NCBI GenBank assembly: GCA_002150815.3
Contig: NDFF03000013.1
Span: forward strand, 806,001 to 870,000
DNA from: Grammothele lineata
Lineage: Eukaryota > Basidiomycota > Agaricomycetes > Polyporales > Polyporaceae
Direction: 5' to 3'
Length of the DNA: 64,000 nucleotides
Below, one piece after another: positions 10,614-21,770 of this stretch. The first letter of the stretch is position 1. Each line of letters begins with the position of its first letter. The position numbers were made by a program, and so were the translations under genes. Below the pieces are notes generated by a model. That model had not been told where the DNA came from. It did no database searches and worked only from the letters and a program-made list of their open reading frames with translations.

Positions 10614-11288
10614 ATGGTATGCCTAGTCATTGAACATGCTGAGTTTCTAGGTACTACTGCGTTCGGTCTCGCCAACTGACACGCATGATCCTTGCTGTTG
10701 GACTTGGCCGATATAGGACGCCCTTCGCGGATCGTGCTACTGTGGTGCCGTATCCTATGCCGTTTCAGGAAAACCTAAGATGAGTGCATTCTGCCATTGT
10801 ACTCTCTGCCAACGCCTCTCGGGTTAGTAGTCGAGCTAGTTCTCCACATTTTCTCTTCCGGCGCCCCCGGGAGTCGACCAACGGTGCTAATTGCTTGTGT
10901 TTCTCACATCTCTGCATCGTCAGGGTGCCCCATGGTTCATACCATCCATTTCCCCGAGTCCGCTTTCGCGTGGACACACGCCGCAGACTCCCCTGACTTG
11001 TCGCCTGAGTCGAAACTGGACTCATACGCAGTCGAGGACAAGCCGTGGAAGAGGCGTTGGCGGTGCCACTCGTGCGGCGCATGCGTCGCATCGGCGAACT
11101 CCAAGACTGCTAGCCGTAGCGTATGGGGCGCGCAGCTCGCGCGCGATGTGGATGGGCGAATCATCGGATGGGACACCGTCAAGCCTACCGCACACATCTT
11201 CTACGGAACGCGGATGATGGATATCGAGGACGGGATGGAGAAGTGGGAAGGTTACGCCGGGAAATCGAAGAGGCTGGACGTGAAGTAG
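10614..11288 (+). CDS. GFA / Mss4-like zinc protein (CENP-V/GFA domain)
   Basis: Proposed exons 10614-10616 (ATG only), 10717-10822 and 10924-11288 give 157 aa. The protein is essentially one GFA-type domain: CYCGAV (Cys8, Cys10), CHCTLC (Cys27, Cys29, Cys32) and CHSCGAC (Cys84, Cys87, Cys90) are the expected zinc ligands, followed by the family-typical C-terminal stretch ending KPTAHIFYGTRMMD...KWEGYAGKSKR. The family includes glutathione-dependent formaldehyde-activating enzymes and CENP-V; the substrate of this member cannot be told from sequence. Exon 2 to exon 3 (G|GTTAGT ... GTCAG|GG) is secure because it restores the reading frame through CQRLSGCPM. The start is less sure: reading back from GSCYCG meets a TAG that is also an acceptor, and the nearest upstream ATG sits directly against a GTATGC donor. 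Confidence 0.85.
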
Positions 11289-11945
11289 GAAGGCTCCCGG
11301 ATCCGCGAGAGCTCGTTGTTGGGGTAGCTCACATGGCTGCTTACTTTGTTCTACGTAAAGCAAGGTCTTGGAGCTCTTCGCCGCCGCGTTGCACAACGTG
11401 TCGAATTATCTTCTCGTCTCGGAAGTACTTCGCAAAGACGATCTGTCTGATTGAGCTTAAGGACCTCGGATTTCCGAGGGGGATCCGCGCGGTTTGGACA
11501 GGACCCGCCCAGACCGCAATATATGAATTTCTGAGCGACTTGCACGCAGGCTTCGCGGGACCCGTAGTGGCGGTCACAATACTGGCTAGCAGGCCTAGGC
11601 ATCGGGGACACAGGTGAACGTGAGATGAACGGGATCGGGGCCGACAACGTGTGCCTGAGCGGGCCGCCTCGAGACTGAGATAGCTTCCCTGCATCTCGGC
11701 TCCGTGCCAGGGCGGATATTGGAACAGCGAGACAGATCACCTCAAAGAAGTAATGCTGGCTTGTGATTGTAGATATTCAACTATACCGGCACAACCGGGG
11801 AGCTCAGATCCGCACAGCAATTTCCCGAATTCAAGAAAGGATATAACGAAGGACAGGATGTAGTGCGTACGAGCCTAGTATAAGAATTTTATCCCGCGCG
11901 GAGGACCAGCGTGGAATGTCATCCGTCAGCCTCCACATGGCTCGC
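11289..11945. other. Intergenic; no gene seen
   Basis: Convergent 3' flanks of the GFA-like gene and hydrophobin 2. A 129-codon minus ORF at 11351-11740 has no recognisable feature. Confidence 0.4.
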
Positions 11946-12459
11946 TCAAAGAATGATGGGGATGCAGCCAATGGAAATGAGGCCACCCTAGGTAGACGAA
12001 GAAGTGAGTGTCGAGAAGCCGTGGTATGTAAGGAACGTGGACGTACAACGTTGTTGTTCTGGCAGCAAACAACGTTGGACGAGCAAGCATTGCCGGTACC
12101 AACACCGATAATGGTGATGGGCGAGCAATCGAGGCCGAGGAGGGCGTCGACGCCATCCAGAACAATGCCAAGCAGGCCAAGAAGCAAGCCGAACACGGGG
12201 TCGGACGCCTACATCGACCAAAAGCAACCAGATGTCAGCGTTACCGCACGAATTGAGGGTACGGATGACGCACCTGGCCGACGCTGTTGCAGCACTGCAC
12301 GGGTCCGGTGCTGCAGACGTCGCCGCCCGTAGGTGCGGACGCCGGCGCAGTCACCGTCACCGTCGTGGTGACCGGCGGGGGTGCGCCACCCGGGGTGGCG
12401 GCCGCAAGAAGGGACAGCGTGAGCGCGAAGTAGAACGCGACGATGGCGCGGGAGAACAT
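11946..12459 (-). CDS. Class I hydrophobin 2 (long type, 129 aa)
   Basis: Exons 12459-12274, 12208-12047 and 11987-11946 encode 129 aa. The signal peptide ([21 protein letters not shown]) is followed by a linker of about 27 residues rich in Pro, Thr, Val and Ala ([20 protein letters not shown]) before the first cysteine, the mark of the long type in this cluster. Cysteine spacing is the same as in the other nine. The strongly hydrophobic loop between C3 and C4 ([15 protein letters not shown]) is typical of rodlet-forming class I proteins. Introns are 65 and 59 bp, phase 0. It ends SIGCIPIIL and uses TGA. It is in head-to-head orientation with hydrophobin 3, with about 2.5 kb between the two start codons. 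Confidence 0.95.
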
Positions 12460-12548
12460 GGCGTCAATGCTCGGTGCTGCTGGTTAAGCTGCTGTGGTAG
12501 CTCTGGCTGGGATGCTGGAACTGAGGAACGATGAAGCTCAGGCGCAGG

Positions 12549-12556
12549 GTTTTATA
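12549..12556 (-). promoter_or_regulatory. TATA box of hydrophobin 2
   Basis: TATAAAAC on the minus strand, about 90 bp upstream of the ATG. Confidence 0.65.
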
Positions 12557-14894
12557 TGCGCGCAACAAGCTAGACGATGCCGAGCATTGTGATGTCTCGA
12601 GCGGCTGCATCGAACGCAGATGTCAGTCGTGCCGAACCGATTTACAGCCCTATGAGCGAGCGCAATTCGCCAGTCGGTCCTAGGCCAAGACAGAGCTATC
12701 GGAAGGTACGTCAGTCCACATCCGGGCCAAGGGTCAAAACGCAAAGGAAAGGGCGAACTCGGCGCATACGGCGGGAAGAGCGTCAACCAGCCCGCCCGCG
12801 TGTCGCCGCTCGACGCGTTGTCAACTACTGTCATGGCCTTGACGAATCTCAGCCCGTTCGGGCCCGCCGGGGTAGAGGATGACGAGACTGTGTTAGCATA
12901 ATCCTGTCGGAAGACTCTCCGTTGGATGCCTTCAGCGAAAGGGATTGACGGCGCAGGTCTGCAGGAGGCAGCGGCGAATGAAAGGAGAAGAACTGAAGAG
13001 TGGCGCTAGCAGCGTGGCGGTGGACACAGAACCACTGTTCGTCCGCGCCTGGCGTCCTACGCCGACGGGCCCCGAGGGAGATTCTTGAGTTTGATACGTG
13101 CAGACCATGGGGATCTTTGGCCGATGTCCTCACGGCCAGATTGCGCGCGGGTGGCCCAGACTGGAAGACAAGATGGCATAGATGGCGATAAATTTCCTCA
13201 CCAAAAGGTAGTTTTGAACACCGGCCGAGGTGGACGGCGAATTCTGATTTTCTCCCACCGCCTAAGCGAAGCGCGAAAGGCCGGGCCTCCTCGATCAATC
13301 AAATCTTGTGCTATTAGTCTTTTGGCTGAGCGAGGCGTCGACGACGAACATAGGACCTACATGTAAAAACCTCAGCACAAGGGGCGAGGCAGAGCCTAAG
13401 GGTACCCTCGCGATGCTATCTGGCAGGGATGGCGGCGGGAAGCAACTGCAGCGCAAAACATGCGCGCGGCAGCTCGAGCTTACCGGCGCGCTTTGGCCCG
13501 GCGTCTGACCCACGCGAGTCTTCGCCGCGGAGGTGGAGGTAAGGAGCTTCCCGGTTGCAGTTCGCCTTGTATTTGCTCGCACGCAGGCAAGTACGGGAAG
13601 CGTCCAAACGTGGACGGTCGATTGGTGTGCCTGGGAGTTCGGGCACCGCTCAACAGGCCGCGAATCAAATGCATTCATTGAAGTGTACACTGAGCGGGAG
13701 ATCGCCCACTACCCTTTGCATAGCGGTGGGTGCTTTAGCGTGGGCCTCATGGAATGTACGAGCGTAGCACGAGGACGGCCAAAACAAGACCGAAACGCCC
13801 GCTGCGGCCGGAAGCTGCGATGCGGAGGATACCCATTGAGTGTCCATACCGACTTCCCGCCAGCCAATGGAACGGGGCGCACCGCAGCTATGGTATTCTC
13901 TCGACTTCCCCGCAGCCAAGAGGGCGCTAGCACGAGGGCAAAGCCAGCGCGGAGGAGACTCGAGTCTGGCCCCTTAATATCCAGCGTCCTTCCATCGTAG
14001 CAACATCACGGCGCGTGGGCGGCCTTCTCCATCTGTCAGACGCAAACGCGTCTCGGCGCTCCCGCGCATTATATCCCCGCCGGACGCACGGAACGCGACA
14101 CGAGGCATGCCGAACATGGCAGATGCGCACAAGTCTATGGCGGCGGGGCGGGGCGATGACTCGTGGTCAGCATCATACGACGACGAAGACAAAGACAGCT
14201 GAGAAACCCACCGACATGCATGAGAGTCTCGGTCGGGATCGAGACATCTCCACGCCGATGCAACTAGAACAAGGAGTGTGCCGCCGCAGAGCGTTCGAGG
14301 CGCAGACCTGCGGAGAAAATGAAAAATCGCCCACGAACGGATGGCTTCTGTATCGAGAGACGGTGACTGTTCATGAATTTGTAGACCTAGACGGAGTCGC
14401 GTCTGGGCTATAGACGTGGAGAGAGAATTCCCGGTGCTGTGCCGAATGGAGCCTGGGTATTCAATGGCGTTTGAGCGCATACGAGTGCCCGAAAAGATTT
14501 CCTGGCGTGCATGTATGCGTCGTTCATATGCTGCCAAGCATTGCGGTTTGAAGATACGTCTTGAATGTTGAAATTCAGTGTCCGTTCATTGGTCTTCGAG
14601 GGTAATCTATGACCACCAACAGTCAGAGACGACATTCGCATAGATCGGGACGGGCGAACGTCGTATGCCAGTTAAGACTCACCGTGGTGGCCTATCGGGG
14701 GGGCTGACCAGGTCGTGAGATGAACCCCGTCTCACGACCGGAAAATAGCTTCAACTTCGACAGTAGCACGCGGATACCGCCCTAGACAGGCCGGCAACAG
14801 ATTCATCGCGGACGCTGTTCCGTCTCGACCAATGGAAACATATCGACAAAAACTAGCGTTGGCAAAACCGTCAGACATCGGGGAGCGCGACAGA
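12557..14894. other. Intergenic between divergent hydrophobins 2 and 3; no gene recognised
   Basis: 2.3 kb. Holds overlapping ORFs such as 13533-14000 (plus, 155 codons) and 13974-14537 (minus, 187 codons), but none has a recognisable domain or clear splice sites. It most likely serves as upstream sequence for both hydrophobins. Confidence 0.4.
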
Positions 14895-14902
14895 TATAAA
14901 AG
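14895..14902 (+). promoter_or_regulatory. TATA box of hydrophobin 3
   Basis: TATAAAAG, about 95 bp upstream of the ATG. Confidence 0.7.
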
Positions 14903-14989
14903 AGAGCTCACGACGACGAGGAGTCCTCAGCAGAACAACCCAGTTCAGCACTCGCACTCCAGCGCACTTCACCAACAGCCTCATCGACA

Positions 14990-15444
14990 ATGTTCGCCCG
15001 CACCGCCGCCTTCGTCGCTCTCGCCCTCCCGATTCTTGCGGTCGCCACCCCCGTCGAGCTCGAGGCGCGCCAGACGTGCTCCACCGGCGCGATCCAGTGC
15101 TGCAACAGCGTTCAGTCGGTCAGTACAGCGCGGGCGGGAGAGGAATATGCCTTTTTGGACTCACAGCGATGTCTCCACAGTCGAACTCCGCGTCGGTGTC
15201 GTTCCTCTTGGGCTTGCTCGGCATCGTTGTCGGGGACATCACCGGCCTGGTCGGCTTGGACTGCTCGCCGCTCACGGTCGTGGGCGTCGGCTCCGGCAAT
15301 GCCTGCACGGCGAACGCCGTCTGCTGCACCAACAACAACGTTGTAAGTCGAGTCGTCACCACGATGTGAAGGCACTACCGATCGCTCACGCACCTTGTGC
15401 AGGGTGGCTTGATCTCCATCGGATGTGTTCCGGTTTCGCTCTAG
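14990..15444 (+). CDS. Class I hydrophobin 3 (short type, 110 aa)
   Basis: Exons 14990-15118, 15181-15342 and 15403-15444 encode 110 aa. Signal peptide [20 protein letters not shown] is followed by a short PVELEARQ segment whose Glu-Ala-Arg could be a Kex2-like processing point, then the eight-cysteine domain beginning [10 protein letters not shown]. Spacing between cysteines is the cluster standard. The loop between C3 and C4 contains [18 protein letters not shown], and the C7-C8 loop has the common TNNNV and GGLISIGC. Introns are 62 and 60 bp in phase 0; the first donor is GTCAGT. Expected to be secreted and to assemble at the hyphal surface. Confidence 0.95.
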
Positions 15445-16761
15445 GAGGTGTTATCTAATTAGCAAAGGCGTCGTTGGCTTGATACACGGGCAATTATGAC
15501 TTCTTGCAGACATACCTTGGGATTTTGTGGCGTCAGATCAAGGGAATTACATGTTGTATACTTGGGCGATATGGAAACGTATGCCGCGGCGAATATCGCG
15601 TAGTCCTTGTTGTGCCTTTCGCCAAGTGGCTAGCTTGTTGGATGTGAAGGAACGAGCACGCAGCGTGCAAGACTTGTGCTTGTTGACAGGTCCATACAAC
15701 CCCTTGACAGTTTGCTGGCGACTTACGTCGCAGCGTTATCCCAAGGAAGCGCGGGGATTTACTGTCACCCTACACTCCCTTCAAGTGTGATAGTAACAGT
15801 AAGCTATTTGTCAACCTTCAGTCAGCTCAGGGATTCCGCGAGCTTCCGACTTCGAAAGCTCACCGCTGAGACGTCCGCTCACAGCGGCAGACGGCACGAG
15901 AGACGCGCCGCCGTCCCATGCCTCCGTGAGTGCCCGGTGCTTGAGTGAATTATCCTCGAGGCGAAGACCGCCCTTCGGTCTCGCCCGCGGTGGGCTTCCG
16001 TGCACCCTTCACGGCGGCGGGATGTGGTTTCCGATCGGCCGGGCAGCCTTGGGGAGCAAAGGTGGCGTTAATAATACGCCTGCTCGACCCTGCGGGCGGT
16101 TCGGTACGCGAGCCTTCCGCGCTCCGCCGTCTGCCACATACATGCCGTTAAGCGTGATGAAGATCGCAGCTCCAGCCTCTTCAGGCGTTTCGAGGCGCGT
16201 CTCGTGTGGTCAGACTTGTCTTCCTAGATGTGTTGTAGGAGCGGCAGCAACCCATTTGAGCGGGCGCGGGCGCTGCAATTTATTCCAACCTGGACAGAGA
16301 ACAGGACATTAGCGACGGAATAGCTTGAGGGAGGGAACGGCGGGGCCCCGATGTGGCGCTGACGATCCGGACGACAGCGACGACGACGTCGGCGATCCCT
16401 CCGAGCCTTGTTTCCAAACGTCAAAATTGAAACCTGACAAGCGCGCCCGGCTACTAGACCGCGGGGGGGCTCCTCCCATCAATTTCGCGCTACGCCCGAC
16501 GGGGCGCTCGCGGACGTGCGCCTGCCCGCCCCACGCCGCGCTACGCACGCTAGCGAGAAGGCGCGTCGCGTACGCGAAGCCACCTGGACCACCTGGGGCG
16601 TGCCGCGCGCGCGTGCGGAAGGAGTCACTGCGTCGCGTCGCGTCGCCTCTCGGCGAGCCTTCTCGTTCTGGCGAGAGAGAGCCCTCTGCCCGCATTCGCG
16701 CGGGCTGCGCGCTGGCAGACTGCAGTGGAACGGTGGGGCTCCGCGCCCCCGCGCGCGAGTG
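15445..16761. other. Intergenic; no gene recognised
   Basis: 3' flank of hydrophobin 3 and 5' region of hydrophobin 4. The segment 16300-16700 is very GC-rich and open in several frames on both strands, which explains long chance ORFs there. Confidence 0.4.
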
Positions 16762-16769
16762 CATAAATA
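16762..16769 (+). promoter_or_regulatory. TATA box of hydrophobin 4
   Basis: CATAAATA, about 135 bp upstream of the ATG, followed by a long pyrimidine-rich leader. Confidence 0.6.
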
Positions 16770-16899
16770 CCGACCTCCTCGCATCGAGAGAGTCCCCATC
16801 GCGTTCTCCCAGTTCGCATTCGTCTCTCTCGTCTCTCGTCTCTCAGACCAAACACTCACCGTCGTTCTTTACCCCACCTCACCCACACACTCTTTCGCC

Positions 16900-17337
16900 A
16901 TGTTCGCCCGTGTCGCCACCTTCTCTCTCCTCGCCCTCGCCGTCTCCGCGACGCCCGTCCGCCGTGGCAACTGCAACACCGGCGCCGTCCAGTGCTGCAA
17001 CTCCACCCACGAGGTACGCTCTCCCCGCGAGCTCTCCCATCGTTCTCAGGCGCTGATGGACTGGTTTACAGACCAACGAGAGTGCCATCTCGACTCTCCT
17101 CGGTCTCCTCGGTCTCGATGCGGGTAGCATCACCGGCCAGGTCGGCCTCCAGTGCTCCCCCCTCTCTGTCGTTGGTGCTGGCAGCGGCAATGCCTGCTCT
17201 GCCCAGCCCGTCTGCTGTGAGAACAACAACGTCGTAAGTTTTCGCCTAGGTCATGTTAGGTCATCGACGGAGAGCTTACTTGTGAAATGCTATAGGGTGG
17301 TCTCATCTCCATCGGCTGCGTCCCCATCACCCTCTAA
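16900..17337 (+). CDS. Class I hydrophobin 4 (short type, 105 aa)
   Basis: Exons 16900-17013, 17072-17233 and 17296-17337 encode 105 aa. Signal peptide MFARVATFSLLALAVSA, then TPVRRGN, where the Arg-Arg pair is a possible Kex2 site, then the cysteine domain starting CNTGAVQCC. The spacing is the same as in the other nine. The segment after C3 differs from its neighbours (NSTHE, TNESAISTLL) and contains a potential N-glycosylation sequon (NST); a second sequon, NES, lies just after the first intron. Introns are 58 and 62 bp, phase 0. It is a tandem neighbour of hydrophobin 3 but belongs to the same short subtype as hydrophobin 1 (shared ending CCENNNV and GSGN). Confidence 0.95.
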
Positions 17338-18280
17338 GCATCTGGAGCCCGCGCGGAAGTAGTAGAAGGCGGAGCTCAGTGATGTGGTAGTGAGGATATA
17401 ATAAACCAATTAATGATGCTCGATCTCGACGCTTTGAATGTGTGAACTATCTGAGAATCGGCGGATCGGCATGACATTGGGTCGAAAGTTGCTCTGGCTT
17501 CTTAGGCTAAGTGGGGACATTGGTTGAGTGCTCATGGTGTTATGCCTTTCTGTAATGGTCGTGGTACGGAGGGTGGTGAGTTGTCAGCGCTCAGAGTGAA
17601 TCAGAGGTGGAGGTGGGCATCTGTCGTGCTTCCCGCGGGCGATGGACTGATGACACCGGGGGTCGAAGCGTGAGAACTTCCAGACATTTACTCGTGTTTC
17701 ATCCACAAACTATCTGGCATCATAGTACGCTTCAAAGCCAGAAGTCTGGGAGGGAGAACCTCTCATTAAAGCCCCGAGGAGAGGGAATGGCACCGCTGCC
17801 GATTTTCGGGGTCAGGGGTCAAGCCCATCTCTGCCCGCCGGTACGAGGTGGTAGCTGCTTCGTTCCGTTATCAGTGTTTGCAGACTTATTGTGCGACTTG
17901 ATCAATGGGCGCTCGCGAGGTAGACATCAGTAAAACTGAGGAAGAAACATGATGATACGACCAGTAGGACCGACGTAGTACCTCACATAAGTCAGGCGAG
18001 GGCGTACAAGTATACTATAGGACGCACCAGTAGGGATCGACTACTAACTTAGACCATTATTGGCTTGCATTGCACCCGCGCCGCGGCCACTGTCATGATT
18101 AACTTAGACGTTAAAGTGTGGAGGGTTTCGCATTGATCATTGGGACGAGTAAGGATAGCAACATGCATGGAGGAAAATATGATAGACCAGAAGATCACTA
18201 CGACCTGAAGGGAGACAGAAAGGTGGTACGAGCCGGGACCGGGAGACAGAGATAGCGCGCGGGACCGCGCACCCAAAAGC
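17338..18280. other. Intergenic between convergent genes; no gene seen
   Basis: 3' flanks of hydrophobin 4 and of the CPL1-like gene. Only short ORFs. Confidence 0.4.
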
Positions 18281-19597
18281 TCAGGCATTCGCGTGCGACT
18301 TAAGAGCGTCGAGAGCGGCACCGACGCCCATCGCCCCCGCGCGTCCCTCAGGCACCCGCGCGCCATCGCCCTCGTACTGCTCGTCCTGGTAGTCCGGGAT
18401 ACGCCAGCGTTCGCCAAGTTGATCCGCGACCCTGTGGCCGCTCCTCTCCTCGGGGGCGCCGCGGCGGACGATCTTAACCAGCGCCGCGAGCTCCGAGCCC
18501 TGATATTGAGCGGGGGCCTGATCGACGGACCCTACCGCGACACAGAGCGTGCCCTCGGCGTCCGGCGTCCAGCCCGCGAGGCACGTCTTGACCGCGCACT
18601 TGCCAGACGCGCACGAGACGGCGTCGACGTGCGGGATCGCCGTGCAATCGACGCCGCCGGGTCCGCGCTGCTCGCCCGGGTGCCTGAATGGGTCGGCGAT
18701 CATACAGCCGCCGCCTGCGGAATGTGGGGGCAAAGCTTCGGTGAGCGACACGGAGATTGCGGCGGGCGCGAGATAGGGGAGGGAGGGAGGCACGCACAGC
18801 TGTCCAGGCTGGTCTCGACGTCCACGCAGGTAAAACCGCGAGAGGCACCGATGTAGGCACCGCAGACCTTGAGAAACTCAATCTAAGCGCACGAACAGTC
18901 ATTCAAAGGACGACGTGAATGCGCGCACCGTCTCGTGGGACCGACAGGTCGCTTGAGCGGCCGCAAATGTCGAGATCTGGGTGCGCTTCGAGTGACGGCG
19001 GTCCTTCGCGGGAGTTCGGCGTGTAGCGACAGGCCGGGGAGCGCACGCGCTCGGGTCGTTGCATACGCAGGAATCGCCGTTGGCCACATAAGGGGTATCA
19101 CAGGTAAAGCCACAGACGTCTTCCCTTGTGCATCGGGGCCGGGAATGAGGTGGGTAGACGCACGTCTTTGAGAACGTGGAACCGTTGATCTGGCGCACAC
19201 ATATCGGATAAGACGGAGGTCAGACGAGCGACTGGGTAGATGAAGAACTCACGAAGACTTCCAGCTTACTCTCGGCTTTGTCGCGACCGAGAGCGTCTGC
19301 GAGAAAGGCGACACGCGGATCCGTCCGGAGAAGTAGAGGCAGCTCTGTTAAACATAGACAAGTATCGAGATCCAGACGTGCCGAGGTGTCGTCAGGAACT
19401 CCGCGAAGGTGCAAGACGTCCAAGCTGGTAGAGTTGGCGTAGAGACAAGTGTCGACGGTACCATGGGTGGTATCGGCTCCTGATTGACGCGTCTCGAGCG
19501 CGACGATCTTTGGTAAAGGAACCGAGCGTGCAAAGGCTGGAGAAACAGACGCATATAGCAGCGCAGAAAGGAGCGGAACGATGGAACTAAGACGCAT
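18281..19597 (-). CDS. CPL1-like cysteine-rich secreted protein
   Basis: Four exons (19597-19253, 19189-18929, 18867-18798, 18714-18281) encode 369 aa. Residues 1-23 are a signal peptide. A cysteine-rich region follows with CVYPPHSRPRC and CGFTCDTPYVANGDSCVC (EGF-like look). A basic linker (KDRRHSKRTQ) leads to the CPL1-type block: ATCRSHETVCGAYIG, FTCVDVETSLDSCGGC across the third intron, then GGVDCTAIPHVDAVSCASGKCAVKTC. Proteins with this block are common and secreted in Agaricomycetes; the namesake is Cryptococcus Cpl1, a secreted virulence-associated factor. The molecular role here is unknown. The exon junctions are supported because each restores the family motif. The C-terminal 80 residues are charged and Gln/Glu-rich with no visible fold signature. 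It is the only non-hydrophobin secreted gene inside the hydrophobin island. Confidence 0.85.
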
Positions 19598-19680
19598 GGT
19601 GAGTGCCGGAGGAGAGGATCGCACGGGGAAGGAGAACAAAACAGGGAGGATAGTGGATACGAACCTAGCGGTACTAGAGG

Positions 19681-19688
19681 CTTTATAG
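19681..19688 (-). promoter_or_regulatory. TATA box of the CPL1-like gene
   Basis: CTATAAAG on the minus strand, about 85-90 bp upstream of the ATG at 19597. Confidence 0.6.
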
Positions 19689-21182
19689 TGCCATGACTAG
19701 ACATCCATGTCTCCGAATACGAGAGAGACGTTTGCAAACATGTCAACGGCGACGAGGTGAAGGACATGGCTGATCGACTTTGGCGGGGTCGAGACGCTCT
19801 CTTCGGCGGGCCGCAAATCGAGAATGGCCTCCGTTGACGAAGAGGGGCGTGTTAGCGATGCATCAACTTGCGCGCTGGGATATGCCATCAATTGAGCGGC
19901 CACTGAGAGGGGATGTTCAGGAAACTGTGTTGGAGGGAGCAGAAAGAGATTGAGGGACTCACGAGAGCAACGCGACTCGGCATTCGCCAACGCGAACGGA
20001 TCACGTGTTGGCGGTGGAGACACGATCCTTCGTGGCGTCGGCTTCAACACTCGTTGTCGCTCTCCCCTTGTCCTGCATTGCGATCTCTCATTGGCTCTGT
20101 CTAGGTTCTTCTGCCGACCTCTCAGCGTGCTCTCGGCACAAGGACGAGCAACTCCGGCTCCCACTGGCCGGCCAAATAAGGACTCCCCTCTACGGCCAAC
20201 CACCTGTGGAGCTCGCGACCGGAAATTACCTGTCAACATCCACGCTTCGGAAAGAAAGCGGGCACCCCGCTCGATGTGATCCCCGTCCGTTCTGGGCATC
20301 CCAGGTCATATCCAGCAACTGACCGCCGCCAGCTTACTCCCAGCGTCCACGCCGATGTGATACTCTCAGCGAGGAGTTCTGGGCCCTCCCAGAGGCCTCG
20401 TACGACTTCGCTGCGCGTCCTCGCGACCGGGTCGCGATCGCACATAGAGTTGAATTTCCCCGACGGCTTCGAGCGGCTTCGCCATCTTTGAATGCACCCG
20501 CCCCACACCGCCGCGGCGATGTCGAAGAAGCCCTTAGCCCGGGATGCCGTCTCAGTTCTCCTCGGGCGGCTCTCGCCCGCGCTCTCTCCACCCTGCAGTT
20601 GGCCGCGACCACGCTCGAAACAACCCCGCCCACCCCCCGCGTGCCGGTTCACGGCATGCTCCCGCCAGCGCGCGCTCCCGGACGCTTCGAATCGCGTCCC
20701 TCCGCCCTCGAATTCCCTCTACGCCCGCGCCGTCTATATTTCCTGACTTCCCGGGCTCTATTGAAAGGCACACGAACGCTTCTCCCGGGGCGGACGTCCT
20801 CGGGTCGCCGCAAGGAAGATCTAAGCTCGGTACAAGTTTCGCCCGGCCGCTGCTCGTGCTCGCGGACAGGGCCTCTGCTCCCTTGGTCTGTGGCTGTACT
20901 TGCGCAGGGTCTAGCGACGCCTAGGCTAAAGCTCTGAAAGTATCTCGAACTCGCTTTCCTTCGCGCCGTGCGCTGGCGCGTTGAAGCAATGCAAAGGATC
21001 ATGTTGGTAAATCACACACACGAACGTCGAAGGAAGAGAAATCACGATTAAACGAGTGTGAGGATGACAGACAACAGGACTCGATAACGATCACTAGATT
21101 TCCAGGTATATCCAAGACTCCTCCCTACTCCCCCTACTCGCACGACAGCCCACTCGCATAGTCCATTGCAAGCTTAAAAAGC
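19689..21182. other. Intergenic; no gene recognised
   Basis: Upstream of the CPL1-like gene and 3' flank of hydrophobin 5. 20490-20930 is open in several frames (149-codon plus ORF) without motifs. Confidence 0.4.
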
Positions 21183-21631
21183 TTAGAGGGAGACGGGGAC
21201 GCAGCCGATGGAGATGAGGCCGCCCTGAAATACCATGTCGATCAGAGTCACGAACTATAGGCAAGCCACCGCGAGATACTCACGACGTTGTTGTTCTGGC
21301 AGCAGACAGCCTCGGCACTGCAAGAGTTGCCGGCGCCGACACCGACGACGGAGATGGGAGAGCAGGTAAGGCCGACGAGGACATCGACGCCCTGAACGAC
21401 GATGCCGAGCAGGCTGAGGATGCCAGCGGCGGCGGGGTCAGAGGCCTCATAGTCGCGTCTCGTCAGTCACTTCAATTCGTTGCACCAGACATCGAGCATG
21501 CTTACCTTCTGCACGCTGTCGCAGCACTGGATGGGGCCCGTCGAGCACGTATCGCGCTTCGCGAGGGGGGTGGCGGCCGCAAGAACCGGGAGGGCAGCGA
21601 GGGCGAAGGCAGCGACGCGAGAGAACATCAT
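21183..21631 (-). CDS. Class I hydrophobin 5 (short type, 109 aa)
   Basis: Exons 21631-21506, 21445-21284 and 21224-21183 encode 109 aa. Two consecutive ATGs start the frame (MMFSRVAAFALAALPVLAAAT); the outer one is annotated. PLAKRD before the first cysteine contains a Lys-Arg pair, a likely Kex2 cleavage site. The domain starts [15 protein letters not shown], and cysteine spacing is the cluster standard. The C3-C4 loop ([19 protein letters not shown]) resembles the long-type genes 6 and 7 more than genes 1, 3 and 4, so it looks intermediate between the two subtypes. Introns are 60 and 59 bp, phase 0. It is transcribed away from the 6.5-kb gene-free stretch. Confidence 0.95.
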
Positions 21632-21762
21632 TGTGTTGAGTTCGAGAGTGCTGGGTGAGCGAGGGTGAGGTGAGAGTGCGAGTGCCGAAGCTGAAGGAGA
21701 GGAGAGGGCTGCTGGTGTGTTTGACCTGAAGCCTGGGGACCTCCCGCTCTCGCCCGCCCGCC

Positions 21763-21770
21763 TTTTATAC
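21763..21770 (-). promoter_or_regulatory. TATA box of hydrophobin 5
   Basis: TATAAAAG on the minus strand, about 135 bp upstream of the ATG. Confidence 0.7.

Noticed and set aside
15997..16320. Additional partial hydrophobin near hydrophobin 4.
   Set aside because: No CC pairs or [12 protein letters not shown] motif in any frame of the intergenic region.
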